Assembly (NCBI RefSeq): GCF_013393345.1
Contig: NZ_QJRF01000040.1
Coordinates: 186,001-250,000 of the forward strand
Reading direction: 5' to 3'
Origin: Pseudomonas taiwanensis
GTDB lineage: Bacteria > Pseudomonadota > Gammaproteobacteria > Pseudomonadales > Pseudomonadaceae
DNA: 64,000 bases
A program made the position numbers and the translations under genes. Under the pieces are notes generated by a model. That model did no database searches and was not told the origin of the DNA. It worked only from the letters and a program-made list of their open reading frames with translations. Below, piece by piece: positions 26,599-34,509 of the stretch (position 1 is the stretch's first letter; the number at the start of each line of letters is the position of its first letter).

Positions 26599-27130
26599 AT
26601 CCGGAAGACGCTGCTGAGGTTACCGAGGAGGCGCAAATGACACGCCCTCCTCCACAAACATACCTGTGCCATAGTGCGAACCCGGGAGTTTCTTGTCGAG
26701 CCTCCCTGAAAGCTGGGCCGCAAGGAGATTATCCGGGCTGAGGTCACGCGGCTGCTTCGCAACTTTCCCACCGTGGTGATGTAATGCTCTCGGGGCCACC
26801 CCAACCTCTCGAAGAACCTACCCATACGGGCTCCGGCGATACAGGGCTAGCTAAGTTCGGCGGCGCGCGGTTGCTTCACCTACGTCACGCCCAGCGCAAC
26901 AGCCAGCAGATTGACCATTGATCGCAATTGTCGACACCAGCCGTAATCCAAGTGTCTTGGTCTGATTTGTCGCCTAAATGGCCATTGCATCGCTGAAAAA
27001 CGCGTGTTCTCTTTGTCCCGTGTCCTAGGACTCGGGACAGGTAGATACGATACACAAAAGTATGTCAAGACATTTATAGCGCTAAATCCATTGAAACGAT
27101 GCGCATTTCTTTTCAAAGCTACCTGATTCG
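26599..27130. other. Gap between tnpT and tniQ with a 24-bp palindrome
   Basis: No gene is convincing here. GC content drops from about 26900 onward toward the tni genes, so the junction of two DNA sources probably lies in this gap. At 27015-27038 the arms GTCCCG and CGGGAC enclose TGTCCTAGGACT, giving a 24-bp dyad with a single mismatch. There is no T run after it, so it is more likely a protein-binding or recombination site than a terminator. TGTCAAGACA begins at 27064 but I could not match it to an opposite transposon end. Confidence 0.4.
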
Positions 27131-28168
27131 TCAGGAACTTTGTTTTAGCCCTGCGACGAATAGGATTAAGTTACTACCAAAAGCATCCGGACCTCGATAT
27201 TTTCCTTCGAATACCTTGATAACCGAATCTCCACCCACAGCGTCGCCCGCCATACGCCCAAGATCTTTAAGGGAACGGGGCCACACAAATCTCGCTGCTT
27301 CCACTACTCTTGAGATAACTTTTACCTCACTTTCGTTGAATAGACCAACGATCCAGCCGAGCAATAACAAAGCAACCATTCTTTGATTCGGATTGCTTCT
27401 AGCAACCCCCATCCTGAGACATTCATCATACGTGAAGTCGCCATGAGCTATCGTTACACAATCATCAGAGAGAAGATATCTCGCAACACCGGCCGGGACA
27501 CGAGTAGTTCTAAGCCTAAGTAGTAAAGAGAAAACCAAAATATAAACGCAGCCCAGATCTAACTCATCATCGGGTCTTCCTTCGCAAGAAGCACTCCTCA
27601 AGCCTGATGACTGCACCTGCATAAACGCTCGCTGAACACGACTGATTAGCCTATTAAATTGATTGAGCAGATTTATATGCGTTGCGTTTGGAGTTTCGAA
27701 CTGCCCTCTCGGAATCCCGTAATTTACAGCATCAGAAAATGCGAGCCACGCCTTATTTTGCAGCGCCCAGGTAGAATTTAACGAGGACAAAAGGCACTTA
27801 TGCTCATGGCAATAAACATATCTTACATCGCACCAACTCATTCTCCAGCATGGAAGTCCGTACTCCTTTACATCACTTAGCAAACAGTGCGGACAGTAAC
27901 AAGAGCGAAAATCACTATCGAGAAGAAACAATTTTTGGCAATTGAAAACACCCCACACAATATATTCAGGAATGTTCCACCCTAAAAAGAACTCATGAAA
28001 ATCTTCTTCCCTGACCGGTGCCTCAAAACGAGAATCGCTGGAGTTATAAATCTGACTTACCCTTAGCCAGGCAGCATCCAAGCACTGATATTTTCTTTGT
28101 GCACAACGAAAAGACCAAGAGTAGAGTGTCTCTCCGCAAACTGACGCAGGTAAGCCTCTTATTTTCAT
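27131..28168 (-). CDS. tniQ: TniQ/TnsD-like transposition target-selection protein
   Basis: A 345-aa TniQ-family protein. The N-terminus (LPASVCGETLYSWSFRCAQR) matches the TniQ opening where the protein begins with a conserved Leu-Pro and Ser-Trp pair. A zinc finger is visible as CYCPHC, then CWRMSWCDVRYVYCHEHKC (about residues 110-150). TniQ directs the TniA/TniB complex to a target. The start at 28168 is preferred since GGAG lies 5 bases upstream. Base composition is much more AT-rich than the flanking catabolic genes, which signals transfer. Order tniA-tniB-tniQ is as in Tn5053/Tn402. Confidence 0.8.
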   Translation of the reverse strand: MKIRGLPASVCGETLYSWSFRCAQRKYQCLDAAWLRVSQIYNSSDSRFEAPVREEDFHEFFLGWNIPEYIVWGVFNCQKLFLLDSDFRSCYCPHCLLSDVKEYGLPCWRMSWCDVRYVYCHEHKCLLSSLNSTWALQNKAWLAFSDAVNYGIPRGQFETPNATHINLLNQFNRLISRVQRAFMQVQSSGLRSASCEGRPDDELDLGCVYILVFSLLLRLRTTRVPAGVARYLLSDDCVTIAHGDFTYDECLRMGVARSNPNQRMVALLLLGWIVGLFNESEVKVISRVVEAARFVWPRSLKDLGRMAGDAVGGDSVIKVFEGKYRGPDAFGSNLILFVAGLKQSS

Positions 28169-28201
28169 GTCATCTCCTGAACCCGAGCGAGGTCTCACCG
28201 A

Positions 28202-29056
28202 TTATTTGCCGTACCCCCATCGACTGAGCTTTGCCTTCTCTAACATTTCGATTGAAATCCTCTCCTCTCCACAAAAAATCGCGTATGCCGCGGCAGACTT
28301 TATTAAATCAACCACCAACCCCATCACGCCACCGGTCTCTTTTAGCAAGAACTTAACAATCTCAGGTGAGTACAGCGCCGAGGGGTGTTTCAATGGTAGG
28401 TTTTCTTCAATGCTAGCCAAAAATCTTCGGAACGTTTCATTTTCAGTCCACGGATGCAGAAGCATCATGTGATATCGCCTCGACAACTGGGAATCATGGT
28501 TCAGCGCATGTTTAGCGTAATCGGTGCCAAATCCAATCACAGAGATAAAGTATGGAGGGCCAGAGAGACTTTTGAGAACTGAAAGATTTCGCTGCTGCTC
28601 AACCTTGCCAAGTAACAGGGCGTCGTGAAATTCATCGATGACAATTCCCCTTATATTTCTTAGGCGAATGAAAGCCGCTAGTTCCGATGGCATTGTTCCC
28701 GCCTTTCTTGAGGCAACAAGCGGGATCCCCATCGCAACCAAAATTCGCTCTTTGAACTTAAGGCTACCGACGTCCTCTGCAAGATTCATAAACGCTAATC
28801 GCGAGTCCTGTGATTTCTCGTACTTCTTCAACAATTGCCCAACAAGGCTAGACTTTCCGGTTCCAGGCTCTCCGCAAACCAGCATACACGGGGCTTGAGT
28901 TGTTCTCGGAACTTCTAAAATATTAGATATTGCTCGCAGAACATCCGACGCCTGCGGGATGTCAACCCATATTTCTTGACTAAGAACCTGCACCCTTTCT
29001 TCCATGCCAAGATCAAACAATGCCCTTCGAGACTCCTTTACGTGATTGAAGTTCAC
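28202..29056 (-). CDS. tniB: TniB/TnsC-like AAA ATPase
   Basis: A 284-aa AAA ATPase. Walker A is CGEPGTGKSSLV (about residue 65-75), Walker B is IRGIVIDEFHD, and a sensor-like stretch ISVIGFGTDYAKHAL follows. TniB proteins activate the transposase and carry target information from TniQ. The GTG start is directly adjacent to the tniA stop codon (TAG then GTG), so the genes are coupled. Length fits the TniB family (about 300 aa) better than TnsC of Tn7 (over 500 aa). Confidence 0.85.
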   Translation of the reverse strand: MNFNHVKESRRALFDLGMEERVQVLSQEIWVDIPQASDVLRAISNILEVPRTTQAPCMLVCGEPGTGKSSLVGQLLKKYEKSQDSRLAFMNLAEDVGSLKFKERILVAMGIPLVASRKAGTMPSELAAFIRLRNIRGIVIDEFHDALLLGKVEQQRNLSVLKSLSGPPYFISVIGFGTDYAKHALNHDSQLSRRYHMMLLHPWTENETFRRFLASIEENLPLKHPSALYSPEIVKFLLKETGGVMGLVVDLIKSAAAYAIFCGEERISIEMLEKAKLSRWGYGK

Positions 29057-30883
29057 CTAGGCATCCTCACTGTCAAATGGCGAAGGCTTCTCGGAGTAGT
29101 TAATGCTCTCGACCGAAACTTGCAACTGCGGTTTAGAATAATTTTCATGAAGGTGACTTCCAAGATATTCGCGCTCGGCCGCCTCCCTTTTACGCGCTCT
29201 TCTGGTTAGCTTCTTGCTTTCCTTGACTATATCTTCATTTTTCCTCGTTTTATCAGCCCTATCTTCATGGTGCATCCATGCACTTATACTTTTGCCGCCC
29301 GGCTTAAGTTTTGAGATTCGATGCTCCTCAAAACTTATGTCAGCCTTTGTCACATCGGAGTAATTTATTGCAATATATTCACCGTCGATTTTTACCCAAA
29401 CTTTCTGCATGGAGAAAGGATCATATTTTACAATTACATTTCCTCTGCCTATATATGGAGTTAGTGCAGGAGACCAGTACCATAAATTACTAATTACTAC
29501 ACCCTTGGCATGAATGGATCTTCGTATCTCAGGCATAAAGTCAAGCCTAAACCTAAATGGATCGTTTACCAGGGGAGGATATGTATACCCTCCTGCCGAT
29601 GAGAAGTACTCAATCCATTTTTCAGCCGGAGCCATACCCAGTGCCCTGTGTTCTGCCCCATGGTATTTCTCGACCTCGCCCACGAACCACCTTGAAAACT
29701 CTCGAAATGTCATCGCAGCAGTTTTGTCACTGTCATAACCTTTCCGCTTCTGGGTGTTGGACAAGGTAGTGCCTGGCAAAAAGTGAACATGAGTCGTCAT
29801 CAATGTACCGATTAACCGCTCCACGTGGCCCCCGAAATGTTTTTTCCCTAGCGGCCTCCACTTAGTATTAATATTATGTATTGCGCAGGCCTTGGATAAC
29901 TTCGGAGTTTTAAACTCCTTCGCATTATCCATGTGCAGGGTTTTCATAACGCCAAAGAATGGATAATTCACATCCTCGCGATCGAGACTCTTTAGATATG
30001 GCTGTTTTGGAAATACAGAATTAGTGACTGCACATGCCACGCTCAATGTGGACGGCGCATGGTAGGCTAAGTAATATCCAATTATAACTCTAGAATAAAC
30101 ATCTATTAGTACTGTGAGCCATGGTCGCCCTAGCGGTTTTCGATCGATATCGCTGCACAATATTACATCCACAAGCGTGTGATCCATCTGAACCCACTCA
30201 AGTGGCGCACTTACATTGTGCCTACCGGGTTTTGCGCCATAATGGTCTTCCGCGGCCGCTGCACCATGCTTTAATTTATGAGTTTCTTTTACACCCAGCC
30301 TCTTAACTCTTAACGCGACTGACCATCGGCTAGGCACAAGAAATTTACTTTCAGCACACCTATTCTTCACATCTCTATAGACAGCGGCCACAGTGGCTGC
30401 CTTCCCCTTAAACTTCTCTTTAATTGAAATTCTAATTATTTCCTCAATTTCCTTTGGGAGACGGGTTTGCCCCAGTTTTCTCCCCCTTGAATATCTAGCT
30501 AAAGACAATATGCCAAATTCCTGATCATACCGTTTTAGAAGTTGATAAAACCTGGCCCTCTTCAAGCCCGTCATTCTCATAGAATCCTCTAGAGACTGTA
30601 TACCTGAAAGATAATCTCTAACGGCCTCTTCTCTTTTTTGACAAATCTCAACTTCTTCATTAGACAGATTCTCGCTGAATTTGAAGCTGTAATGTTTTTC
30701 ACCATCCCCGTCAACTTGCGATGAATTGGTGGGAATCAGAACTATTTCACTTATATCAACAGAGGTTTCTATTCTTGTAGAAAGCAAATATACGCGAACC
30801 CTTGCATTACTTTGACAGTCAATTACTTTTGCCGGTTCTCCGTCTACTACGACGTGTAAACCGGGGACAATAGAAGTCTCCAT
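29057..30883 (-). CDS. tniA: TniA/TnsB-like DDE transposase
   Basis: A 608-aa Mu/TnsB-type transposase. N-terminal helix-turn-helix regions (about residues 70-200) precede the catalytic core with Asp in WVQMDHT, Asp in LHMDNAKEF and Glu in GGHVERLIG, the complete DDE triad. The C-terminal Mu-type beta-barrel and a Lys/Arg-rich tail follow. It cuts and joins transposon ends. It is somewhat longer than the roughly 560 aa of TniA from Tn5053. It heads the AT-rich tniA-tniB-tniQ operon; no tnsA-like endonuclease gene is next to it, so cointegrate-type transposition is expected, which would require a resolvase such as the nearby TnpS. Confidence 0.88.
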   Translation of the reverse strand: METSIVPGLHVVVDGEPAKVIDCQSNARVRVYLLSTRIETSVDISEIVLIPTNSSQVDGDGEKHYSFKFSENLSNEEVEICQKREEAVRDYLSGIQSLEDSMRMTGLKRARFYQLLKRYDQEFGILSLARYSRGRKLGQTRLPKEIEEIIRISIKEKFKGKAATVAAVYRDVKNRCAESKFLVPSRWSVALRVKRLGVKETHKLKHGAAAAEDHYGAKPGRHNVSAPLEWVQMDHTLVDVILCSDIDRKPLGRPWLTVLIDVYSRVIIGYYLAYHAPSTLSVACAVTNSVFPKQPYLKSLDREDVNYPFFGVMKTLHMDNAKEFKTPKLSKACAIHNINTKWRPLGKKHFGGHVERLIGTLMTTHVHFLPGTTLSNTQKRKGYDSDKTAAMTFREFSRWFVGEVEKYHGAEHRALGMAPAEKWIEYFSSAGGYTYPPLVNDPFRFRLDFMPEIRRSIHAKGVVISNLWYWSPALTPYIGRGNVIVKYDPFSMQKVWVKIDGEYIAINYSDVTKADISFEEHRISKLKPGGKSISAWMHHEDRADKTRKNEDIVKESKKLTRRARKREAAEREYLGSHLHENYSKPQLQVSVESINYSEKPSPFDSEDA

Positions 30884-31590
30884 TGCTCAATCGCTCTGTC
30901 GGGATAGGATAATTTGTGTGGACGGTGTGCTTAGCTTGCGCAGAAGCTAGTTAAAAACTAGATTTTTTCAAGAATCGAGGAGGGAAAGTATGATTTTAAC
31001 CCGCAATCTTTCGTTAATTTGTTATAGAACAAAGGGTTATGTAAAATCTACTTTTTATCCGCTACTGACAAATCTTTGGCCCTGCGAATCCATCATCCCC
31101 GGACTCTGTCGCAGGCATTCCAGCGGCGCTAGCTCTCAGAAGTAAATCCTGGAAAATTCTGCCCTTCGTGCGCTCCTGGACCTTGGACGCCGCCAAAGCA
31201 GGACGCCTCACGCTAACGATGCTCACGTAATCATGGGATGGCGAACGCAGCTTCGCTTTTCGAAATCCCACTGACTTCTGAATAGCTGGCGAAGCTCGAG
31301 GACGAATTGCAGCTGGAGCTTGAAGCGTCAGCGCATTTGAGGAAATGCCTGGAGCTGTTAGACGCTGCAATGCGCGGATCTAAAGATTGTCTGTGCTGCA
31401 ATCTCGCAGCTCCATACGCGGCGCCTGCCAGGCAGCTGCTATCCCAAGCAGACGCGTCTGCATGGAGTTTCAAGGTCGGGTACATCAGGGCCTGCCAGAT
31501 CCACCACCCAGTTTGATTGCGCAGCTAAATTGCGACCCTGCCAGGCCAGGCCTGGCCAACTGAGGGCTTTCCGCATCAACTCACTGGAAG
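30884..31590. other. Junction region between the transposition operon and the catabolic island
   Basis: The first part (to about 31070) is AT-rich like the tni genes and should hold the transposon end; ACTGACA at 31064-31070 reads TGTCA on the opposite strand, the usual start of such ends, but no partner end was found by eye. The second part is GC-richer and has short open frames on both strands without recognisable products, for example a helical 70-codon frame near 31300. I see no supported gene. Confidence 0.35.
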
Positions 31591-31640
31591 TCTCTATTGA
31601 CCATTTATGAACATGCGTGTTCAATTATGTCCAATAGAGA
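31591..31640. promoter_or_regulatory. Nested 50-bp dyad with promoter, upstream of the first TetR operon
   Basis: An inner dyad TGAACA-TGCG-TGTTCA (31608-31623) shares its exact centre with an outer pair of arms TCTCTATTG (31591-31599) and CAATAGAGA (31632-31640). A promoter fits over it: TTGACC (31597-31602), 17 bases, TTCAAT (31620-31625). The operator therefore covers spacer and -10, as expected for repression by the TetR protein encoded 16 bases downstream. The inner motif recurs at 39030, 39210 and 43685. Confidence 0.7.
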
Positions 31641-31655
31641 TCTTGGAGACATCTG

Positions 31656-32270
31656 ATGGAGCCAATGACCACCGCGCAGCGCCGAATTCATCAGACCGCA
31701 CTGCGTCTGTTCGCGGAAAGAGGCGCAACCCAGCTAAGCATCAGGGATCTTGCGAAAGAAGCAGGTGTGGCGCGCGGCACCATCTACCAGTACGTGGATA
31801 CGATGGACCAGCTCTTCGAGCACGTGGCAAGTCAACTGAGTGCGGACATGCATCGACGCATCAGGAAGAACATCAGCCACCTGGAAGACCCCGGACAGCG
31901 CCTGGCGAACGGTATTCGCTTCTTCATCCGGCGCGCCCATGAAGAGCCGCAATGGGGTGCCTTTCTAAGCCGCTTCGCAATGACCACCCCCATGCTCCGC
32001 GAGACGCTCTACAGCCAGGCTACAGCCGACGTGCTCAGTGGCCTTTCCAAAGGGCGCTATCGGTTCCGCCAGGAGCAATTACTCAGCGTCATCTCGATGA
32101 TCGCCAGCAGCGTGTTGGGCGCGATGCTGCTGGTGATGGAAGGTCACAAAACATGGCGCGAGGCCGGTTCGGACACCGCCGAGATGATCTTGCGGACCCT
32201 CGGAATTGCCCCCGATGAAGCCGTGGCCCTGGCCACCGGAGAGCTGCCACCTCTGCCCTGCCCCGATTGA
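31656..32270 (+). CDS. TetR family regulator, paralogue 1 of the catabolic island
   Basis: A 204-aa TetR protein. The HTH is at residues about 10-55 (ALRLFAERGATQLSIRDLAK then GVARGTIYQYVDTMDQL). The ligand domain shares blocks with the second island regulator at 39266: RLANGIRFF, RRAHEEP, EGHKTWREAGSD and LRTLGI. It precedes the dioxygenase, FAH hydrolase and ligase genes on the same strand, probably as the first gene of that operon. The 50-bp dyad directly upstream suggests autorepression. Its inducer is likely a pathway substrate or CoA ester (inference). Confidence 0.88.
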   Translation: MEPMTTAQRRIHQTALRLFAERGATQLSIRDLAKEAGVARGTIYQYVDTMDQLFEHVASQLSADMHRRIRKNISHLEDPGQRLANGIRFFIRRAHEEPQWGAFLSRFAMTTPMLRETLYSQATADVLSGLSKGRYRFRQEQLLSVISMIASSVLGAMLLVMEGHKTWREAGSDTAEMILRTLGIAPDEAVALATGELPPLPCPD

Positions 32271-32358
32271 TTTAGTGCCGAATCGTTAACCGCGCGCTCC
32301 TGGACAACCAAGGAGCGTTGGCATCGTTCGGCCCCAAGAAAGCCGCCGGAGAAGAACA

Positions 32359-33429
32359 ATGTCCAATACTGCTCAACAGCCAGCTCGAAACGCAGCGCCA
32401 ACGGTCAAGGCGACAGGCCTCATCCACCTGATCTTCGAGCGTCCCGACCTGGACCGCGCCGAGCGTTTCCTGACTGATTTCGGTTTGGTCACCAGTCACC
32501 GCCAAGCGGACGTGATTTACCTGCGGGGTACCGCCGAAGCGCCCTACTGCTATCGCATCCACCATGCCGAACGTCCTCGTTTCATTGGCTTCGGCCTGAG
32601 CGTGGCCACCCGTGAGGATCTGGTGCGCCTCAGCCGGCTTCCGGGTGCCACACAGATTGAAAAAGTCGGCGCCCCTGGAGGTGGAGAGCTTGTACGGCTG
32701 ATCGATCCATGCGGATTCCTTGTCGAGGCGATACAGGGTCAGAGGCCCCTCCCGCCCCTGCCGCATCGCCCCCCGCTCCCACTCAATCTGGCCAATGACG
32801 CGCCGCGCATCAACTCCACCCAGCGCCCGCCAATCGCGCCACCGGAGGTCATCCGCCTCGGTCATGTCGTGCTGGAGGTGGCCGACTTTCAGGACACCTG
32901 CGCCTGGTACACGCAGCATTTCGGCTTCATTCCGAGTGACGTCCAGGTGCTGCCGGACGGCTCGCCAGCGGTCGCCTTCATGCGCCTGGACCTGGGAGAC
33001 GCGCCTGCGGACCATCACACCCTGGCTATCGCCCAGGGCTTCATGGCTGCCTACAGCCACAGTGCCTATGAGGTGGTCGATGCCGACGCAGTGGGTATGG
33101 GCCAGCGCGTCCTGCAGGAACGTGGCTGGAAGCATGCCTGGGGTATCGGCAGACACATCCTCGGCAGCCAGATTTTCGACTACTGGCAGGACCCCTGGGG
33201 CGACAAGCATGAGCACTACTGCGATGGCGACCTGTTCACCGCTACGAGGCCCACGGGTTGGCATGAGGTCAGCCCGGATGCAATGGCGCAATGGGGCCAG
33301 CGCATGCCGAGAGACTTCACCCGCCCACGGATGAGCCTGGCCAATTTGCGTGCACTGCTGCGCAACTTGCGGCGCAGTCCAGACCTGACACTGCGCAAGC
33401 TGATCACTTTGGCGCGCATGTTCGGTTAG
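32359..33429 (+). CDS. Extradiol ring-cleavage dioxygenase (type I, VOC fold)
   Basis: A 356-aa protein with two VOC modules. The C-terminal module has the non-haem iron ligands: His in RLGHVVLEV (about residue 173), His in YSHSAYEV (about 233) and Glu in GDKHEHYCDGD (about 290). The catalytic set is therefore complete. It should open a catecholic or hydroxyquinol-like ring next to a hydroxyl group. The next gene is an FAH-family hydrolase, a pairing seen where the ring-opened product is an acylpyruvate-like compound. It differs clearly from the second dioxygenase at 44652 and from MhpB, so the window holds three unrelated or distant extradiol enzymes. Confidence 0.82.
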   Translation: MSNTAQQPARNAAPTVKATGLIHLIFERPDLDRAERFLTDFGLVTSHRQADVIYLRGTAEAPYCYRIHHAERPRFIGFGLSVATREDLVRLSRLPGATQIEKVGAPGGGELVRLIDPCGFLVEAIQGQRPLPPLPHRPPLPLNLANDAPRINSTQRPPIAPPEVIRLGHVVLEVADFQDTCAWYTQHFGFIPSDVQVLPDGSPAVAFMRLDLGDAPADHHTLAIAQGFMAAYSHSAYEVVDADAVGMGQRVLQERGWKHAWGIGRHILGSQIFDYWQDPWGDKHEHYCDGDLFTATRPTGWHEVSPDAMAQWGQRMPRDFTRPRMSLANLRALLRNLRRSPDLTLRKLITLARMFG

Positions 33430-33552
33430 GCCCGGCCACGAAATTCTCCGTGTTGCTGGCCAGCGAAGCGCTGCTGCCAGCCCTGCCCCTACAACAAAGC
33501 TTCGCCAACCGTCGCTAACCAGCGGCCAATCGTTGTACCAGGAGCCAAATCG

Positions 33553-34509
33553 ATGCCCGTCCACCTTGTCCGCTTCGAATACCAGAATGACACGCACTGG
33601 GGTGTAATCCGCCGGGGGCGCATTTCGCGTATCCCTGGCCGCTTCGAGACCACGGGAGACTTGATCCGACAGACACGAGCGGAGGATCTCGCTCAGATGC
33701 AGGACGGCGAGCTCGCACTCGGCGAGGTGCGGTTGCTCTCGCCAGTCACCCGCAATCAGCGCTTCGTCTGCCAGGGCGCCAACTACCGACAGCACATGAT
33801 CGAGTCGGGCATGGACCCGGATGCCAAGCACTTCAACATGATTTTCACCAAGGACAGCAGCTGCATGGTCGCGGCGGACAGCGACCTGATCAAACCACAC
33901 CACGTGCGTTTCCTCGATTACGAGATTGAGCTGGGCCTGGTACTCAAGCGCGAGATCAGCGGCACGGTGAAGGTCACCGACGCCAACCTCCATGAGTTCG
34001 TGGCCGGTGTGGTGATCATTAACGACTATTCCGCCCGGGACATCCAAATTCCGCAGATGCAGTTCTACAAGGGCAAGAGCTTCCGCACCTTCGGCCCGGT
34101 GGGCCCCTTCCTGTGCCTGCTCGACGCCACAGAGATGAGTTACCTGAACAAGCTCCAACTGCGCCTCACGGTGAATGGCCAGGTTCGCCAGAACGACAGT
34201 ACCGCCAACCTGGTATTCGGCCCGGCGGAGACGCTATCGGAACTGTCCGGCGTGCAGGACTTCGCCGCTGGTGACCTGCTCGCCACCGGCACGCCGGCTG
34301 GCTGCGCCCTGTCGATACCATCGCCCGCCAAGCAGCGCATCGCCGCCTTGCTACCTGAGGCGGTCAAATGGAAGGCGTTCATGAAGGCCCAGGAAGCGCG
34401 CAGCGACTATTACCTCAATCGCGGCGACGTCGTCGAGGCGAGCATTCGCAGTGCCGACGGTGTGGTCGATCTGGGCGTGCAACGCAACCTCGTGGTGGAG
34501 CAAGCCTGA
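33553..34509 (+). CDS. Fumarylacetoacetate hydrolase (FAH) family protein
   Basis: A 318-aa FAH-family enzyme. The C-terminal catalytic domain (about residues 75-310) has the metal-binding glutamates in YEIELGLVLKREI and the following YSARDIQ, and the family signatures KSFRTFGPVGPF and GDLLATGTPAG. It should hydrolyse or decarboxylate the product of the upstream dioxygenase, for example an acylpyruvate. AGGAG precedes the start. The stop codon overlaps the ligase start (TGATG). Whether it acts as hydrolase, hydratase or decarboxylase cannot be decided from sequence. Confidence 0.85.
   Translation: MPVHLVRFEYQNDTHWGVIRRGRISRIPGRFETTGDLIRQTRAEDLAQMQDGELALGEVRLLSPVTRNQRFVCQGANYRQHMIESGMDPDAKHFNMIFTKDSSCMVAADSDLIKPHHVRFLDYEIELGLVLKREISGTVKVTDANLHEFVAGVVIINDYSARDIQIPQMQFYKGKSFRTFGPVGPFLCLLDATEMSYLNKLQLRLTVNGQVRQNDSTANLVFGPAETLSELSGVQDFAAGDLLATGTPAGCALSIPSPAKQRIAALLPEAVKWKAFMKAQEARSDYYLNRGDVVEASIRSADGVVDLGVQRNLVVEQA

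Noticed and set aside
27131-30883. CRISPR-associated or Tn7-type transposon
   Set aside because: No repeat-spacer array, no cas genes and no tnsA or tnsE are visible; TniB is short and the gene order fits Tn5053/Tn402.
27064-31070. TGTCA at 27064 and its inverted counterpart at 31066-31070 as terminal repeats of the tni element
   Set aside because: Only about five bases agree; the next 20 bases do not match, and no target duplication was found.
31062-31516. Short frames on both strands right of the tni operon
   Set aside because: No convincing start sites or motifs; composition is compatible with non-coding junction DNA.
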